From Allomuricauda sp. TMED12 (GTDB taxonomy: Bacteria; Bacteroidota; Bacteroidia; Flavobacteriales; Flavobacteriaceae): DNA of 53,018 nucleotides. The DNA lies in assembly GCA_002167435.2 (NCBI GenBank), contig NHBR02000110.1:1-53018 (forward strand). Direction: 5' to 3'. The translations under genes and the position numbers were made by a program. The stretch's first letter is position 1; each line of letters opens with the position of its first letter. Below the pieces are notes generated by a model. That model was not told where the DNA came from. It did no database searches and saw only the letters and a list, made by a program, of their open reading frames with translations. Shown in pieces: positions 25,535-34,737 of this stretch.

Positions 25535-27649
25535 TTACCCGTTTTTCTTTAATAAACTAATAGCAAACCCACCACCTTCTGCCATTTGTATGGTCAAAGA
25601 TGAATCTTTGTCAATATCGATTCGCTCAATATTGATGGCTGTTGGATTGTTTTTAAAATTAGCATCCTCTGCATCTTTATAAATAATGGTTTCATATGCA
25701 ACACCATCCTCCAGAAAATCAAAATCAATGGTGACTTCCCTTGCGTTTTCATCAGTGATACCGCCAACAAACCAATTGCCTGTTTCTCTTTCTTTTCGGG
25801 CGATAGAGACATAATCACCAACCTCACCATTTAAGACCTTGGATTCGTCCCAGTCTACACCAACGTCCCTGATAAACTGAAGTGCGGGCTTACCTTCGTA
25901 ATTTTCGGGTAGGTCACAGGCCATTTGTACAGGACCGTAAATAACTACATACAAGGCCAGTTGTTGCGCAAGGGTAGTACTCACGCGGTTATTCTCCTTG
26001 CTTGGGATTTCGATATCAAAAACGCCAGGTGTAAAATCGATGGGACCAGCTAACATTCGGGTAAAGGCCACAATGGGCAAATGCTCGGCAGGATTTCCGC
26101 CATCGGCCGACCAGGCATTGAATTCCTGACCGCGAAGTCCTTCGCGTGCAATGGCATTTGGATACGTCCTTCGAATTCCTGTGGCTTTAATAGGTTCATG
26201 TGCATTGATGGCAACATTGTATTTGGCACCGGTCTCTACTACTTTTCTGTAATGATTCACCATCCATTGCCCATGGTGGTATTCTCCTTCGGGAATAATT
26301 TTGCCCACATAACCTGTTTTAACGGAATGGATGCCCAATTGGTTCATCAATTGATAGGCGGTATCCAATTGTTGCTCGTAGGTTCTCGGTGCGGCCGAGG
26401 TTTCGTGGTGCATAATTATTTCGACTCCTTTTTCCTTAGCATATCGATTCAACTCTTCCAAGTCGTAATCGGGGTAGGGAGTTACGAAATCGAAAACCCC
26501 TTCGCGATCCTCAAAACCGATCCAGTGTTCCCAGCCTGTATTCCAACCTTCCACCAAAACACCGGTAATATTGTTTTTGGCTGCAAAGTCGATATAGCGT
26601 TTGGTGTTTTCTGTGGTAGCACCATGTTTGCCCGTAGGCTTTAAGTCTTTGGTAAAGGTATTCATGTCTTGGGAACCTGCATAGTCCCAAGTGGATTTGC
26701 CTACGTGCATTTCCCACCAAATACCTACATATTTTTTAGGTTTAAACCAACTAATGTCCCCAAGTTTGTTGGGCTCGTTAAGGTTTACGATCAACTTGGA
26801 TTCAATAAGGTCCCCAGCTCTGTCGGCAATTTGTATGCTACGCCATGGGGTTTTAAAAGGAAGTTCTCTTTTTACTTTGTAACCCAATCGGTTGGAGCCC
26901 ACAAGTTCACTGGTCAACAATAAGGATTCATTGTCTACCTTTAAAGTCATTCCGGCATAATCCGTAAGGTTGGCTTCGTGAAAGCTAAGGTGCAGACCAT
27001 TTGCACCACGCATGGTCACTGGAGTATTTACTGCATTTTCGGGAATGTAGGTCTGAGCCAAATCGGCATTGTTTCGTTTGGATATAGCATCTATTTCGGA
27101 AATTTTGGTGGTGTTGTACAGATGCTCATAAATGTCCCAATCACCGGGAATCCACCACGTAGTATAGTCTTCCGTTAATTGAAACTCGGTGTTTTCATCC
27201 ATTATGATGATGCTGTCAATATTTTGTTGTGGCAAAAACTCATAGCGGAAGCCGATACCATCGTCATAAGCCCTAAAATAGATATTTAATTTACGATTGG
27301 GTGCTTGAGTTTCTTCAAGCTCTACAACCAATTCGTTGTAGTTATTAACAACATCTTTTTGTTCTCCCCAAGGCATTTCCCAAGTTTCATCAATGGTATT
27401 TGTAGTTGAATTGATAATACTCAAGCCATCTTTCAAAGATTCTTGGTTTTTAAAATCAAAGCTCATAGATGAGGAATCAACAACAATCTTATCGTTATGA
27501 TTCACAAAATAGTAGGGTGTGCCATCTTCCGAAAGGTGAAAATCTATTGAATTGGTCCCGTTGGGAGATGTTACCGATAATTGTGCAGGTTCTTTAGTAC
27601 AGGAAATAAGTATTCCCGACAAAAATAGAAGGGTCAGTGCTTTGTTCAT
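25535..27649 (-). CDS. Glycoside hydrolase family 97 alpha-glucosidase (lipoprotein)
   Basis: A 704-residue exoenzyme with a lipoprotein signal (LISC lipobox, Cys17), so it is anchored in the periplasm or outer membrane. The N-terminal beta-sandwich is followed by the catalytic barrel. Glu416 (MHHETS), Glu485 (NAHEPIKATG) and Glu509 (RGQEF) sit exactly 23 residues before the Glu439, Glu508 and Glu532 of SusB, so it belongs to the inverting alpha-glucosidase group of GH97 rather than the retaining galactosidases. No SusC/SusD or other polysaccharide-utilisation gene is adjacent, so it stands alone here. The alpha-1,4 and alpha-1,6 preference cannot be judged. Confidence 0.93.
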   Translation of the reverse strand: MNKALTLLFLSGILISCTKEPAQLSVTSPNGTNSIDFHLSEDGTPYYFVNHNDKIVVDSSSMSFDFKNQESLKDGLSIINSTTNTIDETWEMPWGEQKDVVNNYNELVVELEETQAPNRKLNIYFRAYDDGIGFRYEFLPQQNIDSIIIMDENTEFQLTEDYTTWWIPGDWDIYEHLYNTTKISEIDAISKRNNADLAQTYIPENAVNTPVTMRGANGLHLSFHEANLTDYAGMTLKVDNESLLLTSELVGSNRLGYKVKRELPFKTPWRSIQIADRAGDLIESKLIVNLNEPNKLGDISWFKPKKYVGIWWEMHVGKSTWDYAGSQDMNTFTKDLKPTGKHGATTENTKRYIDFAAKNNITGVLVEGWNTGWEHWIGFEDREGVFDFVTPYPDYDLEELNRYAKEKGVEIIMHHETSAAPRTYEQQLDTAYQLMNQLGIHSVKTGYVGKIIPEGEYHHGQWMVNHYRKVVETGAKYNVAINAHEPIKATGIRRTYPNAIAREGLRGQEFNAWSADGGNPAEHLPIVAFTRMLAGPIDFTPGVFDIEIPSKENNRVSTTLAQQLALYVVIYGPVQMACDLPENYEGKPALQFIRDVGVDWDESKVLNGEVGDYVSIARKERETGNWFVGGITDENAREVTIDFDFLEDGVAYETIIYKDAEDANFKNNPTAINIERIDIDKDSSLTIQMAEGGGFAISLLKKNG

Positions 27650-27747
27650 GTTATTGATTTTTAGTCAATTATGTATGCAGTAAAGTATTGCCCAAGATTA
27701 GACAACCGGAGCTTTAAATTACTTAAAAATGAACAGAAAACCGAGAC

Positions 27748-29016
27748 TTATCTGTGAATAGTTTGGAGCCTGTCAGGACCTACGGATACTATTTTAATGG
27801 GTACATTTAATTGCTCTTCCAAAAACGCAATATAGTCGTTCAAGGTAGCTGGCAATTCTTCTGCTTTGGAAAGTTTTGTAAGATCCTTGGACCATCCTTT
27901 CATTTCGGTATATAAAGGAGTTACATACTCTTCTTCAATGTTGTAAGGCAAATGCTGAATTTCTTCGCCTTTATATTTGTATGCAGTACATACTTTAATG
28001 TTGTCAAAACCGCTTAGAACATCGGCTTTCATCATCATCAATTCGGTTACACCGTTAATTTGAACGGCATATTTTAAGGCAACCAGATCCAACCAACCGC
28101 AACGTCTTGGTCTTCCTGTGGTGGCGCCAAACTCGTTACCAACTTTTGCCATTCTTGCACCATCCTCATCAAAAAGTTCGGTAGGGAATGGTCCACTTCC
28201 AACTCGCGTTGTGTAGGCCTTAAATATTCCCAGAACTCTTTCAATTTTATTGGGAGCTACACCCAGTCCGGTACAAGCACCGGCCGCTGTGGTATTGGAA
28301 GATGTTACAAAGGGATAGGTTCCAAAATCAATATCCAATAGGGAGCCCTGCGCACCTTCGGCCAAAATCTTTTTGCCTTCGGCCTGTGCTTTAAAAATGT
28401 ATTCCTCACTGTCAATGAAGGTCAATTTTTTAAGGGTTTCCACTCCTTCATGGAACTCTTCCTCCAATTCATCGAGGTTATACTGTATATCAACATCGTA
28501 AAAATCGATCATGGCCTCGTGCTTGTCGGCGAGGGCACGGTATTTTGTTTTCCAATCCTCGAATTCCAAATCCCCTAAGCGCATTCCGTTACGACCTGTT
28601 TTGTCCATGTAAGTGGGGCCAATACCTTTAAGGGTAGAACCAATTTTCGCTTTTCCTTTGGAAGCTTCGGAAGCTGCATCCAATAAACGGTGGGTCGGCA
28701 GAATTAAATGGGCTTTTCGGGATATTAAAAGCTTGGATTCAATATCGATATTGAATTGCTCCAAGTTGTCCAGTTCTTTTTTGAAGATTACAGGGTCTAT
28801 TACCACTCCGTTACCAACAACATTGATGGCGTTTTTGTGAAAAATTCCTGAGGGAATAGTATGTAAAACGTGTTTAATACCATCAAATTCCAAAGTGTGC
28901 CCTGCGTTAGGACCTCCTTGAAATCGGGCGATAATATCGTATTCCTTGGTCAGTACATCAACAATTTTTCCTTTTCCTTCGTCTCCCCATTGGAGTCCAA
29001 GCAATAAATCTACCAT
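27748..29016 (-). CDS. purA: Adenylosuccinate synthase
   Basis: Joins IMP and aspartate using GTP, the first committed step to AMP. The 422-residue protein has the P-loop GLQWGDEGKGK (residues 6-16) with catalytic Asp, then GPNAGHT, the IMP-site segment GSTLKGIGPTY, and GSGPFPTEL. Length is the usual 420-430. The ATG at 29016 sets the protein at MVDLLLGLQ. It lies 12 bp after the fur stop in the rel-fur-purA order that is frequent in Bacteroidota. Confidence 0.97.
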   Translation of the reverse strand: MVDLLLGLQWGDEGKGKIVDVLTKEYDIIARFQGGPNAGHTLEFDGIKHVLHTIPSGIFHKNAINVVGNGVVIDPVIFKKELDNLEQFNIDIESKLLISRKAHLILPTHRLLDAASEASKGKAKIGSTLKGIGPTYMDKTGRNGMRLGDLEFEDWKTKYRALADKHEAMIDFYDVDIQYNLDELEEEFHEGVETLKKLTFIDSEEYIFKAQAEGKKILAEGAQGSLLDIDFGTYPFVTSSNTTAAGACTGLGVAPNKIERVLGIFKAYTTRVGSGPFPTELFDEDGARMAKVGNEFGATTGRPRRCGWLDLVALKYAVQINGVTELMMMKADVLSGFDNIKVCTAYKYKGEEIQHLPYNIEEEYVTPLYTEMKGWSKDLTKLSKAEELPATLNDYIAFLEEQLNVPIKIVSVGPDRLQTIHR

Positions 29017-29028
29017 GTAATGTGTGGG

Positions 29029-29487
29029 TTATTCGGTTAGGTTTTGTTCTTCTTTGTTTCGAGTTCCGTAGAAATATAGTGAGTGGTTGTTGATTTTAAT
29101 ATCAAAAACCTCTTCAATTGTTTTTTTGATGGATTGAATTCTTGGGTCGCAAAATTCTACTACTTCACCGGTATCCGTTAAAATCACATGATCATGCTGG
29201 CGGTCGAAATATGATTTCTCATACTGAGCTTGATTTTTACCGAATTGGTGTTTACGGACCAATTTGCTCTCTAACAAAAGTTCAATGGTGTTGTAGAGTG
29301 TAGCTCGGCTTACCCTGTAGTTTTTTGTTTTCATTTTAATGTAGAGAGATTCCACATCAAAATGATCGTCACTATCGTAAATTTCTTGTAAAATGGCGAA
29401 GCGTTCAGGTGTTTTGCGATGTCCTTTTTCCTCAAGGAACGAGGTGAACACGTTTTTTACAATTTCCTGATTTTTATTGTTTCCCAT
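29029..29487 (-). CDS. fur: Fur-family transcriptional regulator
   Basis: A 152-residue iron-uptake type repressor. It has the winged-helix segment [21 protein letters not shown] (recognition helix RATLYNTI) and the regulatory site [15 protein letters not shown]. Only one cysteine is present, so the structural CxxC zinc pairs typical of many Fur proteins are missing. The start at 29487 ([10 protein letters not shown]) seems natural; a start at 29499 would add four residues. Its position between rel and purA suggests co-transcription. Metal specificity (Fe, Zn or peroxide) is not determined; Fur is the best fit. Confidence 0.87.
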   Translation of the reverse strand: MGNNKNQEIVKNVFTSFLEEKGHRKTPERFAILQEIYDSDDHFDVESLYIKMKTKNYRVSRATLYNTIELLLESKLVRKHQFGKNQAQYEKSYFDRQHDHVILTDTGEVVEFCDPRIQSIKKTIEEVFDIKINNHSLYFYGTRNKEEQNLTE

Positions 29488-29527
29488 GTCTTTCTGCATA
29501 GCTAATGCACAAAGGTACAGTTAAAAA

Positions 29528-31732
29528 TTAAATTCTTGTCACTTTATCTATCCCTTCGACCTGCTTTAAACTGTTCATCAATTTTTTAAGGATATTGTTG
29601 TTTTTTACAACAAGGGTGATTTTTCCCTTGAAGGTACCTCCATCCGCACTAAAGTTAAGGTTTCGCATATTAACGTGCATGTTTTCGGATATAATTTTGG
29701 TGATATCCTTTACCAATCCCATGTTATCGATTCCGGTGATTTGAATATCCACAGAAAATTCTTCCTGCGAAGAATCTATCCATTTGGCACTAATGATTCT
29801 GTAGGCGTAGTTTGATTGTAATGAAATGGCATTAGGGCAGTTCTTTTTATGAACTTTGATACCATCAGTCACACTAACAAAGCCAAAAACTTCGTCCCCT
29901 GGAATGGGGTTGCAACATTGGGATAACTTATAGTTTAATCGCTCTTCTTCCTTACCAAAAACAAGTAAATCGTATTTGGTGGTAATTTCATTTTTGTCGA
30001 CATCTTTAGGAGCAGGGGTCTTGCGGATTCTGTTCTTAAAGAAATTGATAAATGCATTATGGTACGAGGAGGCAAAATCTTTGAGTTTTTCATTATCAAT
30101 AACTCCGATGCCCACGCGATAGAAAAGATCCAAACTGGTCTTTAACTTGAAGAAGGTCACCAGCTTGTTTACGGTATCCTCGTTGAGATTGATTTTTTGC
30201 GCTTTAAGTTTTCGTCGCAATATTTCCTTACCTTCTGCAGCGACCTCTTTTTTCTCTTCACCGAGCGATGATTTAATCTTGGAACGAGCCCGTGCCGTTT
30301 GCGCGTAATCCAACCAGGTCTGGGTAGGTTTGGCACTTTCCGAAGTTATAATCTCAACCTGATCGCCGCTTCGAAGCACTGTACCCAAGGGTACGAGTTT
30401 TCCGTTAACTTTAGCACCGCGGGTCTTCATGCCAACTTCTGTATGAATATTAAAAGCGAAATCCAGGGCAGTTGCTCCTTTGGGCATCGATTTTAAATCT
30501 CCTTTAGGGGTAAAAACAAATATTTCCTTGGAATATAGGTTTAGTTTGAATTCCTCAACAAAATCAACGGCATTTCCATTGGCACCCTCCAAGGCTTCTT
30601 GTAGCTTGTTAAGCCATTCTTCTATGCCCTGTTCTTTTTGGTTTCCATGCTTGTATTTAAAGTGTGCGGCATAGCCTTTTTCGGCAATTTCGTGCATGCG
30701 TTCACTTCGTATCTGAACTTCAACCCATTTGCCCTTTGGTCCCATTACCGTAATGTGGAGTGCTTCATAACCTGTAGATTTAGGCGATGTAATCCAATCA
30801 CGCAATCGAATGGGGTTGGGGGTAAAGTGGTCCGTAACGATGGAATATATCTTCCAAGCGAGGAACTTCTCGTTCTTACGGTCTGATTTGTATATAATCC
30901 GAATCGCAAATTTATCATAGACCTCATCAAAAGTGACATTCTGGGTCTTCATCTTTTTACGGATGGAAAAAATGGATTTCATCCTCCCTTTAATGTAGTA
31001 ATTCAAGCCCTCTTTATCCAAAGAAGTCCTAATAACATTGGCAAAATCCTCGATATAGGCCAAACTCTCTTCTTCGGTATCCTCTATTTTGGCCTGAATA
31101 TCATGATAGACTTCGGGTTCCGTGTATTTTAATGAAAGGTCTTCTAAATGGGTCTTTATATTGTACAACCCTATTCTGTGAGCTAGTGGGGCATAAATGT
31201 AAAGCGTTTCGGATGCAATTTTCACCTGTTTGTGCTCTGGCATGGAATCCATGGTGAGCATATTATGATAACGGTCCGCAATCTTAATAATGATTACCCG
31301 AACATCATCATGAAGGGTCAACAGCATTTTTCTAAAATTCTCTGCCTGCTGACTAATGTCCTTGTCCTTTTTAAGGTGGGCAATTTTAGTTAAGCCATCC
31401 ACAATTCGAGCAACCGTCTCCCCAAACATCCGTTCAATATCATCTAGGGTATAGGGTGTATCCTCAACCACATCGTGGAGTAGGGCGGAGGCAATGGAAA
31501 CGGCATCAAGACCTATTTCCGAAGCTACAATCTTGGCTACAGCGATAGGGTGAAAAATATAAGCTTCCCCGGACTTACGACGCTGGTCTTTGTGGGCATC
31601 CACGGCCACATCAAAGGCAGAACGAATCAACTTTTTGTCCTCATCCGTCAGCGTCTGGTAGCTTATGCGAAGTAATTCCTTGTACTGCTTCGCAATCTCC
31701 TTGTTCTCTTTTTCAATAGCAGCCTCTGTCAT
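29528..31732 (-). CDS. Bifunctional (p)ppGpp synthetase/hydrolase, RelA/SpoT family
   Basis: A 734-residue stringent-response enzyme that makes and hydrolyses (p)ppGpp. The N-terminal HD hydrolase domain is intact (HPIAVAKI with His61, LLHDVVEDT with His86-Asp87). The synthetase domain follows (YDKFAIRII and RDWITSPKSTGYEALH, about 275-350). Then come TGS (FVFTPKGDLKSMPKGATALDF), the zinc-finger region QCCNPIPGDEV, and a C-terminal ACT domain. An intact HD site argues for a dual-activity Rel enzyme, which would be the single long RSH in this clade. It heads the gene order rel-fur-purA. Confidence 0.96.
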   Translation of the reverse strand: MTEAAIEKENKEIAKQYKELLRISYQTLTDEDKKLIRSAFDVAVDAHKDQRRKSGEAYIFHPIAVAKIVASEIGLDAVSIASALLHDVVEDTPYTLDDIERMFGETVARIVDGLTKIAHLKKDKDISQQAENFRKMLLTLHDDVRVIIIKIADRYHNMLTMDSMPEHKQVKIASETLYIYAPLAHRIGLYNIKTHLEDLSLKYTEPEVYHDIQAKIEDTEEESLAYIEDFANVIRTSLDKEGLNYYIKGRMKSIFSIRKKMKTQNVTFDEVYDKFAIRIIYKSDRKNEKFLAWKIYSIVTDHFTPNPIRLRDWITSPKSTGYEALHITVMGPKGKWVEVQIRSERMHEIAEKGYAAHFKYKHGNQKEQGIEEWLNKLQEALEGANGNAVDFVEEFKLNLYSKEIFVFTPKGDLKSMPKGATALDFAFNIHTEVGMKTRGAKVNGKLVPLGTVLRSGDQVEIITSESAKPTQTWLDYAQTARARSKIKSSLGEEKKEVAAEGKEILRRKLKAQKINLNEDTVNKLVTFFKLKTSLDLFYRVGIGVIDNEKLKDFASSYHNAFINFFKNRIRKTPAPKDVDKNEITTKYDLLVFGKEEERLNYKLSQCCNPIPGDEVFGFVSVTDGIKVHKKNCPNAISLQSNYAYRIISAKWIDSSQEEFSVDIQITGIDNMGLVKDITKIISENMHVNMRNLNFSADGGTFKGKITLVVKNNNILKKLMNSLKQVEGIDKVTRI

Positions 31733-31776
31733 AGTATTTTAAATTTACTACAATCTTATAATCTGACCAACAAAAT

Positions 31777-33009
31777 CTATGCCTTTAGGTTTCGGATACG
31801 TTCCACCAGTGGTGGGTGGGAGTAGTGTACAAAAACATAAGCAGGATGTGGTGTTAAGTTGCTCAAGCTTTTTTTGGACAACTTTTTTAAGGAAGAAACC
31901 AATGGTGGTGCGGCAAAAGTGGTCTTCGCAAAATCATCGGCCTGAAACTCGAATTTCCTCGATAAATAATTCATGATCAATCCTGTGATTTCCGAAATCG
32001 GACTGTACAATAGTGCAAAACCGACCAAAGCGGCATGAAAACTTGGTGTGGATACTCCAATGGCCAATGAAATCTCAGGATGGTTGATGAATAATGAAAG
32101 TATGAACAATGTCAGACCTGTAGTTGAGAGTGAAATAATAAGGTTGACAATGATGTGTTTGCGTTTGTAATGACCTACTTCGTGCGCCAATACAGCTACA
32201 ATTTCATCTTCGCTCAAATCATTGATCAGCGTATCGAACAAAGTGATTCTTTTCTCTTTTCCAAAGCCCGAAAAATAAGCATTTGCCTTCGTGGAACGCT
32301 TGGAACCATCAATTACAAATATGTTTTGAAGCTCAAACCCCACTTTTTGGGCATAATTTTCAATGGCGCTTTTTAAACTTCCATCTTGCAACGGTGTTTG
32401 TTTGTTGAATAGGGGAACAATCAAACGGCTATAAAACAAATTGATGAATAAGATGACCACACCTACCATAATCCAAGCATAGACCCAAAAATTGGGTCCC
32501 GTAGATTGATAAAACAACATAAAAAGGGTCAGAATACCACCCCCTAAAATGATGGTGAGTATAGCCCCTTTTATTTTGTCCAATAAAAAAATGGACTTCG
32601 TGGTCTTATTGAATCCGTATTTCTCCTCAATCACAAAAGTTCGATAATAGGAGAATGGTAATCCCAAAATGGAACTTCCCAACATAATGATTCCAAAGAA
32701 AATCAAAGCCATTGGAATAGGTTTTTCAGTAATGGAGCGAGTGAGTTGATCTACCCATTCAAAACCTCCAAAAGACAAAAAACATATGGTCAGCACTAAA
32801 GAGAAACCATCGGAAATAACCCCAAATTTATAGTTGGTCTGTTTGTACAGTTGCGATTTTTGATATTCATCTTCATCAAAAACATCCGATAGTTCCGGAG
32901 GTAGTGTAGATTTGAAACGCTTGGCATTCAAGTACTCCAAATACTGGTGGACCAGATATTGGACCACAAGGATGGCCAGGATGACATAAAAGAGAGTATT
33001 TTTTTCCAT
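31777..33009 (-). CDS. M48 family metalloprotease (Ste24-like)
   Basis: A 410-residue inner-membrane protease with five to seven hydrophobic helices. The zinc motif HEVGHYKRKH is in the second half and the third ligand is in EFQADDFA further on, which is the CAAX prenyl protease 1 (Ste24) arrangement. Bacterial members degrade damaged membrane proteins, like HtpX. The N-terminal membrane region is full length. The gene is 3 bp from the stop of the upstream methyltransferase. Confidence 0.92.
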   Translation of the reverse strand: MEKNTLFYVILAILVVQYLVHQYLEYLNAKRFKSTLPPELSDVFDEDEYQKSQLYKQTNYKFGVISDGFSLVLTICFLSFGGFEWVDQLTRSITEKPIPMALIFFGIIMLGSSILGLPFSYYRTFVIEEKYGFNKTTKSIFLLDKIKGAILTIILGGGILTLFMLFYQSTGPNFWVYAWIMVGVVILFINLFYSRLIVPLFNKQTPLQDGSLKSAIENYAQKVGFELQNIFVIDGSKRSTKANAYFSGFGKEKRITLFDTLINDLSEDEIVAVLAHEVGHYKRKHIIVNLIISLSTTGLTLFILSLFINHPEISLAIGVSTPSFHAALVGFALLYSPISEITGLIMNYLSRKFEFQADDFAKTTFAAPPLVSSLKKLSKKSLSNLTPHPAYVFVHYSHPPLVERIRNLKA

Positions 33010-33012
33010 AGC

Positions 33013-33813
33013 TTAAAATCCGCGCTGGCGCTTCGCTTCAAATATAAGTATTGCAGCGGATACCGAAACATTCATGGAGTCTATTTCTCCTTGCATCGGT
33101 ATAATTATGTTTTGGTCGGAATTTTGAAGCCAAGTGTCGGTCAATCCAGTAGCCTCCGTACCCATCACTAGGGCCGAAGCGGCTTTAAAATCACAATCCA
33201 CATAATTTTTTGAAGCAGTCAGGGCAGCACAGTAAATTTTGATTTGGTTGGTTTGTAAAAAGTCAATGATTTCATCCGTGGTTCCTACGCCTATCTGGTT
33301 GGTGAAAAGGCAACCTACGCTGGAACGGATAATGTTTGGACTATATAGGTCAGATTTGGGGTTTGCTATTAAAACAGCATCTACGGCTGCGGCATCGGCA
33401 GTTCGCAAAAGCGCGCCGATATTTCCAGGTTTTTCCGGAGCTTCGGCAACAAGCACCAAAGGTGTTTTGTTTTTAAAGATGATATTCTCCAACGCATGGT
33501 TCTTGGATTCCATTATCCCAAGAATACCTTCTGTGGTACTGCGATGAGCAACTTTGCCATAAACGCTTTCAGAAACTTGGATGATTTCAGGACTTGAAGC
33601 CTTTGTAAATGGCGTAACGGAATCAGAACCCATGATTTCTGGACAAAAAAGAAGGGTTTGCAAAGCATATCCACCTTTTTGGGCCAATTCAATTTCCCGT
33701 TGTCCCTCTACAACAAAAAGACCCGTTTTTTTTCGTTCGCGGGATTTCTCTTTCAGTTGAAGAATGTTTTTTACCAAGGGATTTTGGGTACTACTGATCA
33801 GTTTGGTTTCCAT
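33013..33813 (-). CDS. TrmH/SpoU-type RNA 2'-O-methyltransferase
   Basis: A 266-residue cytoplasmic enzyme of the SPOUT class. It has an N-terminal substrate-binding domain (METKLISSTQNPLVKNILQL), then the knot motifs NIGALLRTADA, LVMGTEATGL and IPMQGEIDSMNVSVSAAIL. Targets are usually 23S rRNA or tRNA; which residue cannot be told. The ATG at 33813 was chosen because it matches the expected N-terminus; the frame stays open for another 60 codons upstream, but these are unlike the family and cross the next gene. Confidence 0.92.
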   Translation of the reverse strand: METKLISSTQNPLVKNILQLKEKSRERKKTGLFVVEGQREIELAQKGGYALQTLLFCPEIMGSDSVTPFTKASSPEIIQVSESVYGKVAHRSTTEGILGIMESKNHALENIIFKNKTPLVLVAEAPEKPGNIGALLRTADAAAVDAVLIANPKSDLYSPNIIRSSVGCLFTNQIGVGTTDEIIDFLQTNQIKIYCAALTASKNYVDCDFKAASALVMGTEATGLTDTWLQNSDQNIIIPMQGEIDSMNVSVSAAILIFEAKRQRGF

Positions 33814-33883
33814 AGAAATGGTAAAAATAGAGATTCCTGTAATTAAAAAAAGGGCTTTTCGACCAACTGGTAAAATACATATC

Positions 33884-34687
33884 ATGAACAAATTAACCAT
33901 CCTGTTACTTTTTTTGGTCGTTTCGGCCTGTAAACAAAATTCAAAACCTGTAAATACTGAAGAACCTGTCCAGAAAGAAATGTCCGAATCCAAACCTCAA
34001 TATCCAGATGCCATGGTCCAGGTTTTTGAAGCCCATGGCGGATTGAAAGAATGGAGAGCCCAACGTACATTATCCTTCGTGCTTCCTAAACCAAATTTAC
34101 CCGAAACACATACTGTTGACCTTTGGTCTAGAATGGATAGAATTGACACCGAACAATTTTCAATGGGTTTCGATGGTAAAAAAGAGTGGCTTTTGGATAC
34201 TGACAAAACCTATAAAGGAGATGTTGGTTTTTATCATAATTTGATGTTTTACTTCTACGCCATGCCTTTTGTATTGGCTGACGATGGAATCATCTATTCT
34301 GAATCCGAAGACTTGGAATATGATGGAAAAAGCTATCCTGGAATAAAAATAGCCTATCAATCTGGTATAGGAGCCTCATCTAAAGATGAGTACTATATCC
34401 ATTTTGATGCAGAAACCCATCAAATGGCTTGGTTGGGCTACACGGTCACCTATCGTTCCGGGAAAAGCTCAGACAATGTTAGATGGATAAATTATAATGA
34501 TTGGCAAGAAATTAATGGAGTCATACTTCCTAAATCCATTACATGGCACAAGTATGAGGGAAGAAAAATCATGGAGCCTGTAAGTACAATGAATTTTAAA
34601 GAAGTTAGGCTGAGTGAGGAACCCAAACCAAAAGAATTTTATGAAAAGCCGAATAACGGGGAGTACGTCACGATAAAAGAGAATTAA
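33884..34687 (+). CDS. DUF6503-family lipoprotein
   Basis: A 267-residue secreted lipoprotein with lipobox VSAC near residue 16. The mature protein is beta-rich: FEAHGGLKEWRAQRTLSF, YEYxxKSYPGIKIAYQS and RTYNxWxEINGVILPKS-type blocks (here WINYNDWQEINGVILPKS) match the Bacteroidota DUF6503 family, sometimes misnamed deoxyribose-phosphate aldolase. Role is unknown; the fold resembles LolA-type lipid-binding sheets, but that is speculation. The start at 33884 follows the divergent methyltransferase start by 71 bp. A strong hairpin terminator follows. Confidence 0.8.
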   Translation: MNKLTILLLFLVVSACKQNSKPVNTEEPVQKEMSESKPQYPDAMVQVFEAHGGLKEWRAQRTLSFVLPKPNLPETHTVDLWSRMDRIDTEQFSMGFDGKKEWLLDTDKTYKGDVGFYHNLMFYFYAMPFVLADDGIIYSESEDLEYDGKSYPGIKIAYQSGIGASSKDEYYIHFDAETHQMAWLGYTVTYRSGKSSDNVRWINYNDWQEINGVILPKSITWHKYEGRKIMEPVSTMNFKEVRLSEEPKPKEFYEKPNNGEYVTIKEN

Positions 34688-34697
34688 TGGTAAAATG

Positions 34698-34727
34698 AAA
34701 ACGGCGCTCGAAAGGGCGCCGTTTTTT
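34698..34727. terminator. Bidirectional rho-independent terminator
   Basis: CGGCGC (34702-34707) pairs with GCGCCG (34716-34721), extended by A-run and T-run sequences on both sides and closed by a GAAA tetraloop at 34710-34713. It ends the DUF6503 gene (plus) and the 432-residue amidohydrolase gene (minus), which converge here. Confidence 0.9.
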
Positions 34728-34737
34728 ATTTTGGAAT

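Noticed and set aside
26081..26644. A 187-codon open frame antisense to the GH97 gene
   Set aside because: The opposite strand encodes a GH97 enzyme with all catalytic glutamates; the antisense product has no motif.
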